Shown here one piece after another: positions 26,143-34,996 of a DNA stretch of 64,000 bases. The notes beneath the pieces were generated by a model. The model was given only the letters and a program-made list of their open reading frames with translations, did no database searches and was not told the origin of the DNA. The stretch spans positions 62,001 through 126,000 of the forward strand of contig NZ_JBJGED010000007.1 of the NCBI RefSeq assembly GCF_045062745.1, written 5' to 3'. Numbering within the stretch: position 1 is the first letter of the stretch; each line of letters begins with the position of its first letter. The DNA comes from Paenibacillus_AA sp045062745. GTDB lineage: Bacteria; Bacillota; Bacilli; Paenibacillales; NBRC-103111. The position numbers and the translations under genes were made by a program.

Positions 26143-26174
26143 TGGGATCACCTCCTTTGCTAAATGTAGTACTA

Positions 26175-26203
26175 AATATACGAGATAATATAAGAAAAAT
26201 CAA
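26175..26203 (-). promoter_or_regulatory. Sigma-A-like promoter for the 21-residue ORF
   Basis: On the minus strand TTGATT (26203-26198), a 17-bp spacer and TATATT (26180-26175). This would place transcription about 20 nt before the strong ribosome binding site of the small ORF. Confidence 0.5.
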
Positions 26204-26233
26204 CCATATTTGTAAAAATATTTAAAAAATTGC

Positions 26234-26761
26234 TTGCCTAAGGATGTGACGGATTTGGTCTCCATCGTTATTTGCTCGAATACAGTTCAGTGGAGCAGGT
26301 TTACCGATTTTTATATCCGGAATCGAACGGACATCATTCCGAATTATCCGATAACCCTTGCCGCCAGAGACGTCCGAAACTACATGAGAGAAGGAAGAGG
26401 AGCGATTCTGACGAGTGATAGAGATGAGGTCATCGGAATCGGCAGCTTCGTACTCGGACTTGCGGATCATGACTTTCAGGACAAGGAAATTGCGGTGCTT
26501 GGGAACAGTTGTTTTCTGGAGGAATATCGGAGCAGCAGGACGTTCATACGCGGCCTGCAGGTGCTGGCGGAACAAATTATTGACGCGAATCCCGGTGTGC
26601 GGGAGGTGAGGATTCCGACGGAAGCTGCGAACGAGTACACGAATCGGCTGTATCGGAAGTTTGCGGATAAGCACGGAGCCTACGAGACAGAGTATGGTAC
26701 AACGGTTGTATACTCCACACCTTATAGCCGATTCGCCGACTTCTGTAACCGGTATAAGTAA
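26234..26761 (+). CDS. Acetyltransferase-like protein (GNAT-like)
   Basis: A 175-residue cytoplasmic protein with the segments GRGAILTSDRDEVIGIGSFVLG and IAVLGNSCFLEEYRSSRTFIRGLQVLAEQI, reminiscent of a GNAT central sheet and cofactor helix (Q/R-x-x-G/S region), and a C-terminal NEYTNRLYRKFADKHG resembling the usual 'N...L/Y..G' end. The assignment is by pattern only. Start uncertain: TTG 26234 has no ribosome binding site, whereas TTG 26255 has AAGGA 10 nt upstream. The upstream gap holds the divergent small ORF and its promoter, so this gene needs its own promoter. Confidence 0.55.
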   Translation: MPKDVTDLVSIVICSNTVQWSRFTDFYIRNRTDIIPNYPITLAARDVRNYMREGRGAILTSDRDEVIGIGSFVLGLADHDFQDKEIAVLGNSCFLEEYRSSRTFIRGLQVLAEQIIDANPGVREVRIPTEAANEYTNRLYRKFADKHGAYETEYGTTVVYSTPYSRFADFCNRYK

Positions 26762-26777
26762 AGCGGACAATTCAATC

Positions 26778-26812
26778 AAAACGGAGCCACGCGAGTTAGC
26801 GGGCTCCGTTTT
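26778..26812. terminator. Bidirectional terminator, copy 1 of a repeated hairpin
   Basis: AAAACGGAGCC pairs with GGCTCCGTTTT around ACGCGAGTTAGCG. It ends the genes converging from both sides. A nearly identical hairpin, 33 of 34 bases, lies at 51137-51170 after an unrelated gene. Confidence 0.85.
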
Positions 26813-26830
26813 CTCATTCTTTCTGGAAGA

Positions 26831-27199
26831 TTACTGACCGAATCCAATCGTGAATCCTGCTGGATCCTTGATAGCGAATTCTCTCATGTTATATTCGTTC
26901 GTTCGAAGTTCATAAAGGAACACTGCATCTTTCGACTTGAACTCTGTGAATAAATGTTCAACATTTGAAACCATGGCAAAAGCATCAAGCCCTTCAATTC
27001 CATCATGGTTTGGAGTCGCAGGTACCGTTTGTCTCTCGTGAACGATGAACCCAATCCGATTCCATTCGACAAATCCCATGTCGTAGTCGCACCAGAAACC
27101 CAGTCGTTTGTAATAGTCTAGCACGAGTTTACGATCCGGGACATAAAAAATCGGTGAAATATTACGGATCGTAACCTGACCTTTCTCACCATTCTCCAT
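26831..27199 (-). CDS. VOC-superfamily (glyoxalase/bleomycin-resistance-like) protein
   Basis: A 122-residue single-domain protein with the vicinal-oxygen-chelate pattern: strand ISPIFYVPDRKLVLDYYKRLGFWCDY at the start, and MREFAIKDPAGFTIGFGQ at the end, the 'DPxG' hallmark. As a half-size VOC unit it should dimerise to build one active site. The metal ligands typical of glyoxalase I are not all visible, so it may instead be a drug-binding resistance protein or dioxygenase-like. GGATGA lies 4 nt before the ATG, a weak site. Monocistronic between terminators. Confidence 0.75.
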   Translation of the reverse strand: MENGEKGQVTIRNISPIFYVPDRKLVLDYYKRLGFWCDYDMGFVEWNRIGFIVHERQTVPATPNHDGIEGLDAFAMVSNVEHLFTEFKSKDAVFLYELRTNEYNMREFAIKDPAGFTIGFGQ

Positions 27200-27302
27200 A
27201 AATCATCCGTCTCCTCAATAGTTAAATTTTTCCTTATCCCTTCACAAAATCTTAATTCGCTGTTTCTCGAAAAATACCTTTTGTTGAAACATGGATTGAT
27301 AT

Positions 27303-27334
27303 GAAAAAAGAAGCCGTTAACATTCAACGGCTTC
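27303..27334 (-). terminator. Intrinsic terminator (minus strand)
   Basis: GAAGCCGTT/AACGGCTTC with a 7-nt loop; on the minus strand it is followed by TTTTTT. Ends the lectin-domain protein gene. Confidence 0.85.
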
Positions 27335-27352
27335 CACAGGAGGAAGTTTGAC

Positions 27353-29977
27353 TTACTGCTTTTTATCCTTTTGCGAATTATCATGGTTCACGCTCACAGT
27401 TGCGGTCGCAGTCGTAACATTGCCGGCGGTGTCCGTGATCGTGTAAGTAATTGTATATACACGCCCAGCCGGATTTTTACCGGAACGCTCGGCCCGAAGA
27501 CTGAACGACATATCGTTAGTGCCGAATTCCGCGCCCTGAACATCGTTGGCTGTGTCACCGTCTCCCGTGCCGTTATCCGGATCGCTGCTCGTGATGGACG
27601 TCAGGACGATGGAAGCGATACCTGCAGTGCCGTCATTGGCGCTGACGGTGGCCACAATATCCACCAATTTGTGATTCGGCGACCATAAGACCGGTTGGTC
27701 CACAGTGACCTGTACGACAGGCGCCGATGTGTCTACTTTCAGGTTAAGAGTCTTCGTCGCTTCGGTATTGCCTGCACGGTCGACGGAGCGGTAGTCGAGT
27801 TTGTACACCCCGTCGCTGAAGGGCGGGACAGAACCATTGTACACAGTCCAAGCGCCGTCATTCACGCGATACTCGGTCTTGGCGACGCCGGACATATCGT
27901 CTGTGGCCGACAGGCTAACCGTGACTTCTGAGGTATACCAGTCGCTGGAGCCGTTCGCCGAGACCGGATTCGCGGCGGCAGCCGTGACTGGGGCGATCGT
28001 ATCAATATTGCCGACCTGGACGAGCTGAACGGTTTCGTTGCCCGCCGCATCCTGTGCATACACCGAATACGTTCCGTTTTCCGACACGGTAAACGCTCCG
28101 TTGTTCAAGGCGCTGCCGCCGGTTTGGAAGTCTGCCGCCGTTTTGCTGCCTTTGTCCCATTTGGTGACGGTAATGTCGCTTCCGGTGCCGTCAAACGCGG
28201 CGTTCACCGTTACGTTGCCGTTGGTCCAACCCGAAGGATTCAGAACAGCTGTAATCGTCGGATTAATCGAATCCACGCGGATGTCGAACGATTGCTGGGC
28301 CGAGGTGTCGATCCCGCCATTAGCCGTGCCGCCGTTATCTCTCAGCACCACACTGACGTTGGCCTTGCCGCTTATGTTATCCGCAGGAGTAAAGCTGAGG
28401 GTGCCATTCGCGTCAATAGCCGGCTGCCCGACAAACAAAGCGGGGAGGTCCGCAGCCACGTCAAAAGCCACCGTTTGGCCCGATTCGTTCACGGGACCGG
28501 AGGAGATTTGGGATGCCCAGCCCGGCACTGCAATTTTGCTGCCTGCAGCTTTTTTATTCGCCGCCTGGTCCGCACCTTTTACGAAAGAAGGCGCATCGTT
28601 TATAGGGGAGACCGCGATATGAACGGTTGCCGTATTGGAGTCGATTTTACCGTCATTTGCCTTGAAGGTGAAGCTGTCAGTACCGTTTTCGTCAGCGTTG
28701 GGGGTATATGTAAATTGGCCTGACGGGTTGACCGACACGCTCCCTTTCATCGGCCCGCTCACAAGACTATAGGTCAAAGGATCGCCATCCGCATCATTGG
28801 CGGACAAGGTACCGCTTGAGACTTGGTCCTCTAGGGCTGGGACTGATGAGTCCGAGGCGACCGGCGGCGTGTTGACAAACTGCACGGTGGTTTCCCCGTA
28901 GGCGCCACCGATTGCAGATGCTTTCACTTTGGCGCTGCCTATCGCGGCGGAGGTAAGAGTAGCAGTGGCGACGCCGTTCGCATCCGTCAGAGCCGTTTGG
29001 GTGATCGTGCCGAGTGTGGTGGTGAAGGTTACGGGATGATTCGGAACGATATTGTTTTTCGAATCTTTGACTACTGCTGTGATGGTGCTCGATTGGCCCG
29101 CGGACACGCTGGTTGGATTGGCCGAAACGTCGACCTGGGTCGGCGCTGGGATATAATCGTCCGTTGGGTCGATCGGCGTGTAATCATTGTTGAAATAGAA
29201 GGAACGGATGTCATGGTTCCCCCAACCTAGCCCGGTGGCCGAAGTAAACCCAATATAGACCTCATCCATATTCAAGATCTGCTGCAGGTCCAACGTTTGC
29301 GTCAACAAAGGCGTTGCAGGACGGGTGGTAGAATTTTGTACGACGCGTACTTCCATATTTTTTGTGTTGCCGTTGTAATCTACCCAGACATTCCAAATCC
29401 CGGACTTCAGGTCGCCCGGCGGGTTCGCCGTTTTGACGGAACGGGAGTCGCCGTTCACATTGATGCCCACGTGATTATTGTTCGGATCTTGCGCATACGA
29501 CTCGTCGTTCTTCCAGGTGTCGAACTCGACCCCTACGCTGGGCGAGACGCCAAGGTAGCCGATGCCGCCGCCGGTCGCGCCGACGTTATTGGCTTTCGTC
29601 TGAACGACAAACACAAGGCCGTCGGCTCCGGGAATGCCGAAGTCACCGCCCGAATTCCCAATTTGGAAGGAGAAGTAGGTGCTAAAGGACCGCCCGCCGA
29701 CCAGGGAAACCCGTTTGGTCAGGAACGCGCTGCCGCTTTGCTGCCGGCTGGCCTGCGTGATTCGAAGCACCTTTTGCCCGCCGACATTGACCCCCGATCC
29801 ACCTGGATTGTTGGCGATCGTATTGCCGTTCAAAGTGAATTGGGACAAGTCCGAAAAATCCTTATATACCGCGCTAATGACAATTGGAGAAGCGAGCGCC
29901 GTTCCTGCGGCTAATGCGCATACCAGTAGCATGGCCAGTGCGAGAGTTCCGATTTTTGCCAAATAACTGCGTAACAA
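27353..29977 (-). CDS. Large secreted protein with L-type lectin and Ig/cadherin-like domains
   Basis: An 874-residue exported protein. It begins with a signal peptide (LLRSYLAKIGTLALAMLLV...ALAS). Residues 20-245 form a bacterial L-type lectin domain (GVEFDTWKNDES, NHVGINVNGD, GIWNVWVDYNG), which commonly binds glycans. Then come a Big_1-like Ig domain (VSANPTSVSAGQSSTITAVV), a cadherin-like repeat (FTYTPNADENGTDSFTFKAND), several Ig-like repeats with DSINPTITAV and APVTAAA starts, and a C-terminal repeat with VDQPVLWSPNHKLVDIVATV. There is no SLH, LPXTG or other anchor, so it is probably released or held by binding. TTG 29977 is chosen because AAGGAGG lies 8 nt upstream; an ATG farther upstream (30031) is less likely. 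Confidence 0.85.
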   Translation of the reverse strand: MLRSYLAKIGTLALAMLLVCALAAGTALASPIVISAVYKDFSDLSQFTLNGNTIANNPGGSGVNVGGQKVLRITQASRQQSGSAFLTKRVSLVGGRSFSTYFSFQIGNSGGDFGIPGADGLVFVVQTKANNVGATGGGIGYLGVSPSVGVEFDTWKNDESYAQDPNNNHVGINVNGDSRSVKTANPPGDLKSGIWNVWVDYNGNTKNMEVRVVQNSTTRPATPLLTQTLDLQQILNMDEVYIGFTSATGLGWGNHDIRSFYFNNDYTPIDPTDDYIPAPTQVDVSANPTSVSAGQSSTITAVVKDSKNNIVPNHPVTFTTTLGTITQTALTDANGVATATLTSAAIGSAKVKASAIGGAYGETTVQFVNTPPVASDSSVPALEDQVSSGTLSANDADGDPLTYSLVSGPMKGSVSVNPSGQFTYTPNADENGTDSFTFKANDGKIDSNTATVHIAVSPINDAPSFVKGADQAANKKAAGSKIAVPGWASQISSGPVNESGQTVAFDVAADLPALFVGQPAIDANGTLSFTPADNISGKANVSVVLRDNGGTANGGIDTSAQQSFDIRVDSINPTITAVLNPSGWTNGNVTVNAAFDGTGSDITVTKWDKGSKTAADFQTGGSALNNGAFTVSENGTYSVYAQDAAGNETVQLVQVGNIDTIAPVTAAAANPVSANGSSDWYTSEVTVSLSATDDMSGVAKTEYRVNDGAWTVYNGSVPPFSDGVYKLDYRSVDRAGNTEATKTLNLKVDTSAPVVQVTVDQPVLWSPNHKLVDIVATVSANDGTAGIASIVLTSITSSDPDNGTGDGDTANDVQGAEFGTNDMSFSLRAERSGKNPAGRVYTITYTITDTAGNVTTATATVSVNHDNSQKDKKQ

Positions 29978-30197
29978 ATAAATTCCTCCTTCATCATGGT
30001 TCCCCTTGGGGATCGGTCGAGCACAACCCAAATTCGCAGTTAACGTCTCCTTTCCGTTAAAGTAAATTTACAGTTCAGCCCAGAAATGGCTAATTTCATT
30101 TTACTCTGTTGAATTAGTCAAAAGGAATACATATTTTTCCATTCCGGCACCTTACATGCAACTTTTTTACTATTCAGCATGCAGGACATAGGATTAT

Positions 30198-30221
30198 AAT
30201 ATATTCTGAAAAGAATATATT
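30198..30221 (+). promoter_or_regulatory. Inverted repeat in leader of the SLH protein
   Basis: AATATATTC and GAATATATT flank TGAAAA directly upstream of GGAGAGG. It could form an mRNA 5' stem or bind a dimeric regulator. The two large surface-protein genes diverge from this region. Confidence 0.4.
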
Positions 30222-30243
30222 TAATTTGGAGAGGTTTGTGAAA

Positions 30244-33200
30244 ATGGGGAATACGTTAAAAAAAGCAACACTCCTTCTAATTGTGGTATTGCTGATCATG
30301 CAACTGGCCCCGATTGCCGGCGGGATTGAGCAGGCGCATGCAATGACCGGAATAGGCACGACGGATGATCCGTTCATCGTGATGACGCCGCAGGACTTAT
30401 CGAACATTCGAAACAATTTGGCCGTGCACTACAAGTTGGGGGCGGATATTGATCTGGCAGGCTACGGCGGAACCGGAGGATGGATGCCGATCGGCGACAC
30501 GAGCACCCCTTTTAAAGGCACGTTGGACGGTAACGGATATGCGATACGTAACATGACCATCAACCGGCCATCTATACGGGTCGGGCTTTTCGGGGTCATA
30601 GGCGCTAGTGCTCAATTGATGAATATGCGTTTGCTTGACATCAATGTAACCGGAAGTGGTGCCTTTAGTATCAGTGCACCTGGCGGTGCTTTGGCGGGCA
30701 ACCTCTTTTCCGGTAGTACGATAAAAGACTCGATGGCAACCGGCTGGATAAGCATGAGCGGGTCTGATGCTGCCGCCGGCGGTCTGGCGGGCGTCAACGC
30801 AGGCGGTACGATCGAGAATTCGTACGCGGTCGTTCATGTCAGCGGGGCGGCAATGAGGCATGGCGGCTTGGTTGGCATGAACGCCGGGACGATCCGGAAC
30901 TCCTACGCAGCGGGCAATGTATTCGGGGACCAAGAAGTAGGTGGCTTGGTAGGCTACCACAATTCAGGTTCTATCGAAAATTCATATGCGGCGGGCCGCG
31001 TAACCGGGAGCGCTTCGGTTGGTGGCCTGGTGGGCCGAAATGACACCGGCAACACATTCCCGGGCTCGTATTGGAACACGGAAACTTCTGGCCAATCATC
31101 CAGTTCCGTTGGAGCCGGGGTGACCAGTGTAGGCGGGGTCACCACGGAGGGCATGAAAGATGCGAACACCTTCGCAGGCTGGACTACCTCGATTTGGGGC
31201 TTTCGCGACGGGGAAACGTATCCGTATCTGCTTGCGTCCAAGCTCGGAATCGGTGTCAATCCGCTTGCCGAGACGACGTACAGCCTCCATCCCGGTCAGG
31301 ATGCGTTGTCGGTGACGGGAAATGTTTATCATGAAACAAACGGGGAACAACTCGCCGTTAACTATGAAATCCGGGACGGCTCGAATGTCACCGTTATTAC
31401 CGCTACATATACAGAAACTTCCGACGGCGGCAGCGCTCAAGCGATTAACCGCAGATTGCCGCTGGCCGGATTGAATACCGGAAACTATACATTAATCGTT
31501 ACGGCTTCGGACGCCCATAACAGGGTAGTCGGCGCGATGCTTGCTTTTAAGGTAGATACTTCGATTTCGCCTCCACCATCGATCAGCTTCGTGACGAATG
31601 GCAACGAGAATTGGTCGCAGTCGGCGTCAACGACGGTGACGGTGAGCGACAGCGGAGGAGGCGTGGACGCCTCTACGCTGCAATATGCGTGGTCGGCTGA
31701 ACTGTCAACCCCGATTGCGGGCTGGACTGCGTTCGCTAGCGGGGATACGCTGACGAAAAACGGGGTCGAGGGAGATTGGTATCTGCACATTCGGGCTAAG
31801 GATGCAGTTAACAAAACGGCGAATGTGGTATCGGGCCGATTCCGTCTGGACATTACGAACCCGGCAATCAGCTTCGGAACCAGCGGCAGCGAGATGTTGG
31901 CGCAGTCGGCATCGACGGCGGTGACGGTTGCGGACAACGGCAGCGGATCAGGCGTGAACGCCTCTGCACTGCAGTATGCCTGGACGACCGACACCATGAC
32001 GCCGGCTTCAGGCTGGGCGGCTTTCGCAAGCGGAGATACGTTGACGAAAAGCGGAGCCGAGGGAGACTGGTATTTGCACATTCGGGCGTCGGATGCGGCC
32101 GGTAATACCGTAAACTCGCGGTCGAACCGTTTTCGGTTGGATAATATCGCGCCGACGGTCAACATCGCGATGACAACAGGCGACGGGAACGTATATTCGG
32201 ACAATACATGGACGAATCAGGATGTCGCCGTGAGCGTAAGCGCATCGGATTCGAGCAGCGTAAGCTCGCTCACGTATTCGCTCGACGGCGGAGCGACATG
32301 GAGCCACTATGTTTCGACTATAGAACTGCAAAGCGACAGCGTGTATTCGCTCTCATTCAAAGCCGTCGATCAGGCAGGCAATGAAACGGTCGAACAACGT
32401 ACGGTGAAGATCAGCAAAAGCGGGTTAAGGCTGACGCCTACGTTGGTTAAAGCGGACGGAAACGCCTACACGAGCGGCTCATGGACGAATCAGAACGTCA
32501 CGTTGAGCGTCTACGCCGAGGCGGGCGCGAGCGGGATTGCTTCGCTTACCTATGTACTGAACGGAGGCGCGGCGCAGGCATATGCGTCCGGAACGCCGAT
32601 TACGTTCGATCAGGCAGGAACACGTGCAATAACATATCAAGTGACCGATATGGCCGGCAATTCACTCTCCGCATCGTTGGCGGTGAACATCGATAAAACG
32701 TCGCCATCGGTCACCTTCGGGACGAACGGCAACGAGACGTGGGGACAGTCGGCATCGACGGCGGTGACGGTTGCGGACAACGGCAGCGGATCAGGCGTGA
32801 ACGCATCCACACTTCAATATGCGTGGTCGATCGATACGTCGACTCCGGCAGCAGGGTGGTTGTCGTTCACGAGTGGTGATACAGTGGCGAAAAGCGGAGC
32901 CGACGGAGACTGGTACTTGCACATTCGGGCGTCGGATGCAGCCGGTAACCAAGTGAACGCGGTGTCGAACCGCTTTCGACTGGACGCATCAGCTGCGGAG
33001 TTGAGCGGATTGTCGCTCTCGGCGGGTGCGCTGAGTCCTGCATTTTCAGGCAGTACGATTAGTTACTCGGCTTACGTGTCTGACGGCATATCCGGAATCA
33101 TGGTTACGCCTGTTACCGCAGACCGATCGGATGTGGTAACAGTGAGTGTAAACGGCGGCTTACTGCAGACGGTGACGAGCGGTACGGAGAGCGGGACTCT

Positions 33201-34632
33201 CGCGCTGCACGAAGGGGCGAACTCGATTACGGTTGCGGTCACTGCTCTGAACGGGGCACAGAAATCGTATACCATTACCGTGAACCGGGCAGATCCCCAG
33301 TCTGACAGTCCGGAATCGGGTGCCAACCTTGCCCCCGTTTCCTTGGATCCCAAGTTTATTTCGGACTCATCGGGTGCAGTGAAGCTGATCGTAAACCCAT
33401 CGATGATCGGGAAGGTCACTCAACCGGACGGTTCCATCATCGAAATCGTCAAACTCGATGATAGGATGCTGAGTCAAGCGTCGGAATGGTTGAAAGAAGC
33501 CGGGAAGCCGATCTTGACCATCGAAGTGAACGATACGGAACAGGCCGTGAAGGTACCCATTCCCGCTTCTTGGATCTCCTCGATTGCGAATTCCGTTCCA
33601 AACGCAATCCTTGAAGTAGAGCTGAACGGTTCAAGCTTCCAGCTCGTCATCCATGTTCTTGATCTGGAAGGGTTGGCTGCGCAGCTCGGCGTCGAGCTCA
33701 AAGACTTGAAGGTGAATATAACTATAGAGCGGGTGAGCGGACAGGTTAGGAAGGAACTCGAACAAACCGCAACTTCCCAAGGGGGCAAGGTGATCGGGAG
33801 CGCCGTCGATTACAAGGTAACGGTCGAGGCGAATGGGCGATCCGGTGAAGTACGCGATTTCGGCGGGACGTACATGTCTCGAGCGATTGTGCTGGACGCG
33901 GATGAGGCGGGCAAGGTTATTATGGCCGTCCTGTACGATCCCGCCATCCGATCGATCTCTTTCGTCCCGTCGGTTCGCGCTGCCCGAGCCGACGGCACAC
34001 GGGAAATCTCCATGAGCGTGCCGCATAACAGCATCTACGCCATCCTGGAAGCCGACGTTAAAACGTTCGCCGATCTGAGCGGCCACTGGGCGAAAGCGGA
34101 CGTGGAGCTGCTGGCGTCGAAGCTGATCGTGCAGGGTGTCTCAGACAGCCGCTTCACCCCGAATGCCGACGTCACTCGGGCCGAATTCGCCGCACTGCTC
34201 GTTCGTGCTCTGGGGCTGTCGATGAACCCGCAAGAGACGAGCTCGAGCTTTGCGGATGTGGCGATGAGCGCTTGGTACGCGCCTGCGGTGGAAGCGGCGG
34301 TGAAAGCCGGACTGGTGGGCGGAATTGCGCCGGACCGCTTTGCGCCGGACGAGCGAATTACACGCGAACAAATGGCGGTCATGCTTGCCAGAGCGTTGAA
34401 GGTTACGGGCAAACAAGCAAGCGCGGCAGACCTAGAAAGCGGTCGGCTTGCCAAGTTTGCGGATCGGGCATCGATATCCGAATGGGCGTTGGCATCCGCA
34501 GACCAAGCTGTGGCTGCTGGGATCATAACGGGCATGACTGACGATACTTTCGCTCCGTCGGAACATGCCACCCGGGCTCAGGCGACCGTCATGCTCAAGC
34601 GGTTGCTGCAGCACATGCAGTTTATCGATTAA
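30244..34632 (+). CDS. S-layer-anchored multidomain surface protein
   Basis: A 1462-residue exported protein. Signal peptide residues 1-40 (MGNTLKKATLLLIVVLLIMQL...QAHAM). Residues 40-330 are GLUG-type repeats with GGLVGxN and SYAAGxVxG motifs. Three near-identical 95-residue Ig-like repeats (about 450, 540 and 820: DWYLHIRA, NRFRLD), other Ig repeats, then a cadherin-like sandwich (LSLSAGALSPAFSGSTISYSA) follow. The C-terminus carries three SLH domains (about 1273, 1337, 1400; FADLSGHWA, FADVAMSAWYA, EWALASADQAVAAG) that bind pyruvylated cell-wall polymer. Probably an adhesin or exo-structure, not an enzyme. I chose ATG 30244, 9 nt after GGAGAGG. A terminator follows. Confidence 0.9.
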   Translation: MGNTLKKATLLLIVVLLIMQLAPIAGGIEQAHAMTGIGTTDDPFIVMTPQDLSNIRNNLAVHYKLGADIDLAGYGGTGGWMPIGDTSTPFKGTLDGNGYAIRNMTINRPSIRVGLFGVIGASAQLMNMRLLDINVTGSGAFSISAPGGALAGNLFSGSTIKDSMATGWISMSGSDAAAGGLAGVNAGGTIENSYAVVHVSGAAMRHGGLVGMNAGTIRNSYAAGNVFGDQEVGGLVGYHNSGSIENSYAAGRVTGSASVGGLVGRNDTGNTFPGSYWNTETSGQSSSSVGAGVTSVGGVTTEGMKDANTFAGWTTSIWGFRDGETYPYLLASKLGIGVNPLAETTYSLHPGQDALSVTGNVYHETNGEQLAVNYEIRDGSNVTVITATYTETSDGGSAQAINRRLPLAGLNTGNYTLIVTASDAHNRVVGAMLAFKVDTSISPPPSISFVTNGNENWSQSASTTVTVSDSGGGVDASTLQYAWSAELSTPIAGWTAFASGDTLTKNGVEGDWYLHIRAKDAVNKTANVVSGRFRLDITNPAISFGTSGSEMLAQSASTAVTVADNGSGSGVNASALQYAWTTDTMTPASGWAAFASGDTLTKSGAEGDWYLHIRASDAAGNTVNSRSNRFRLDNIAPTVNIAMTTGDGNVYSDNTWTNQDVAVSVSASDSSSVSSLTYSLDGGATWSHYVSTIELQSDSVYSLSFKAVDQAGNETVEQRTVKISKSGLRLTPTLVKADGNAYTSGSWTNQNVTLSVYAEAGASGIASLTYVLNGGAAQAYASGTPITFDQAGTRAITYQVTDMAGNSLSASLAVNIDKTSPSVTFGTNGNETWGQSASTAVTVADNGSGSGVNASTLQYAWSIDTSTPAAGWLSFTSGDTVAKSGADGDWYLHIRASDAAGNQVNAVSNRFRLDASAAELSGLSLSAGALSPAFSGSTISYSAYVSDGISGIMVTPVTADRSDVVTVSVNGGLLQTVTSGTESGTLALHEGANSITVAVTALNGAQKSYTITVNRADPQSDSPESGANLAPVSLDPKFISDSSGAVKLIVNPSMIGKVTQPDGSIIEIVKLDDRMLSQASEWLKEAGKPILTIEVNDTEQAVKVPIPASWISSIANSVPNAILEVELNGSSFQLVIHVLDLEGLAAQLGVELKDLKVNITIERVSGQVRKELEQTATSQGGKVIGSAVDYKVTVEANGRSGEVRDFGGTYMSRAIVLDADEAGKVIMAVLYDPAIRSISFVPSVRAARADGTREISMSVPHNSIYAILEADVKTFADLSGHWAKADVELLASKLIVQGVSDSRFTPNADVTRAEFAALLVRALGLSMNPQETSSSFADVAMSAWYAPAVEAAVKAGLVGGIAPDRFAPDERITREQMAVMLARALKVTGKQASAADLESGRLAKFADRASISEWALASADQAVAAGIITGMTDDTFAPSEHATRAQATVMLKRLLQHMQFID
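31903..31961 (+). repeat. 59-bp exact repeat within the SLH gene (second copy 32746-32804)
   Basis: Identical 59-bp blocks encode the QSASTAVTVADNGSGSGVNA part of two Ig-like repeats. Such near-identical repeats within one gene invite recombination and copy-number change. Confidence 0.75.
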
Positions 34633-34690
34633 TGAGACTAACGGCATCACACCGCATCCATCCATGCTCTAACTGCCGATGAGGTCAACC

Positions 34691-34721
34691 CTTGGCTCCG
34701 TTTATGGAGCCAAGTTTTTTT
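34691..34721 (+). terminator. Intrinsic terminator after SLH protein
   Basis: CTTGGCTCC pairs with GGAGCCAAG and is followed by TTTTTTT. Confidence 0.9.
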
Positions 34722-34750
34722 GTATTTCTATATTGACCAGTACCCGCCAC

Positions 34751-34784
34751 TTTATATATAATGTAAATAAAATATATATAATTT
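34751..34784 (+). promoter_or_regulatory. Candidate AT-rich GntR operator before PhyH-HEAT gene
   Basis: TTTATATATAATG and AAATATATATAATTT lie close together. They resemble, less perfectly, the TATTATATATAATA palindromes at 39553, 40506 and 44716. The rest of 34722-34996 shows only a short unsupported frame ending NAKRMNKST. Confidence 0.4.
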
Positions 34785-34996
34785 CTAATAATGATGTGAA
34801 AAATCATCGAATTCTACACCCTGAGAAAGGAGTTATGAACGCGAAGAGAATGAATAAATCAACGTAATGACAACGCTCTCACCATGTTAATCAATACTGA
34901 TGTCATCATGATCGTACCGCCGGAATTTGCCCGCTGCATTTGGATAAGAGTGACTGAATGAGGAACCAAATCATGAATTGGGGAGGCAATCATCAC

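Noticed and set aside
31485..32204. 239-codon minus-strand frame inside the SLH gene
   Set aside because: It is the mirror of Ig-like repeats and has no start signals; neighbouring repeats generate similar shadow frames.
34834..34866. Ten-codon frame ending NKST after AAAGGAG
   Set aside because: The ribosome site is only 2 nt from the ATG and the frame is too short to support without conservation data.
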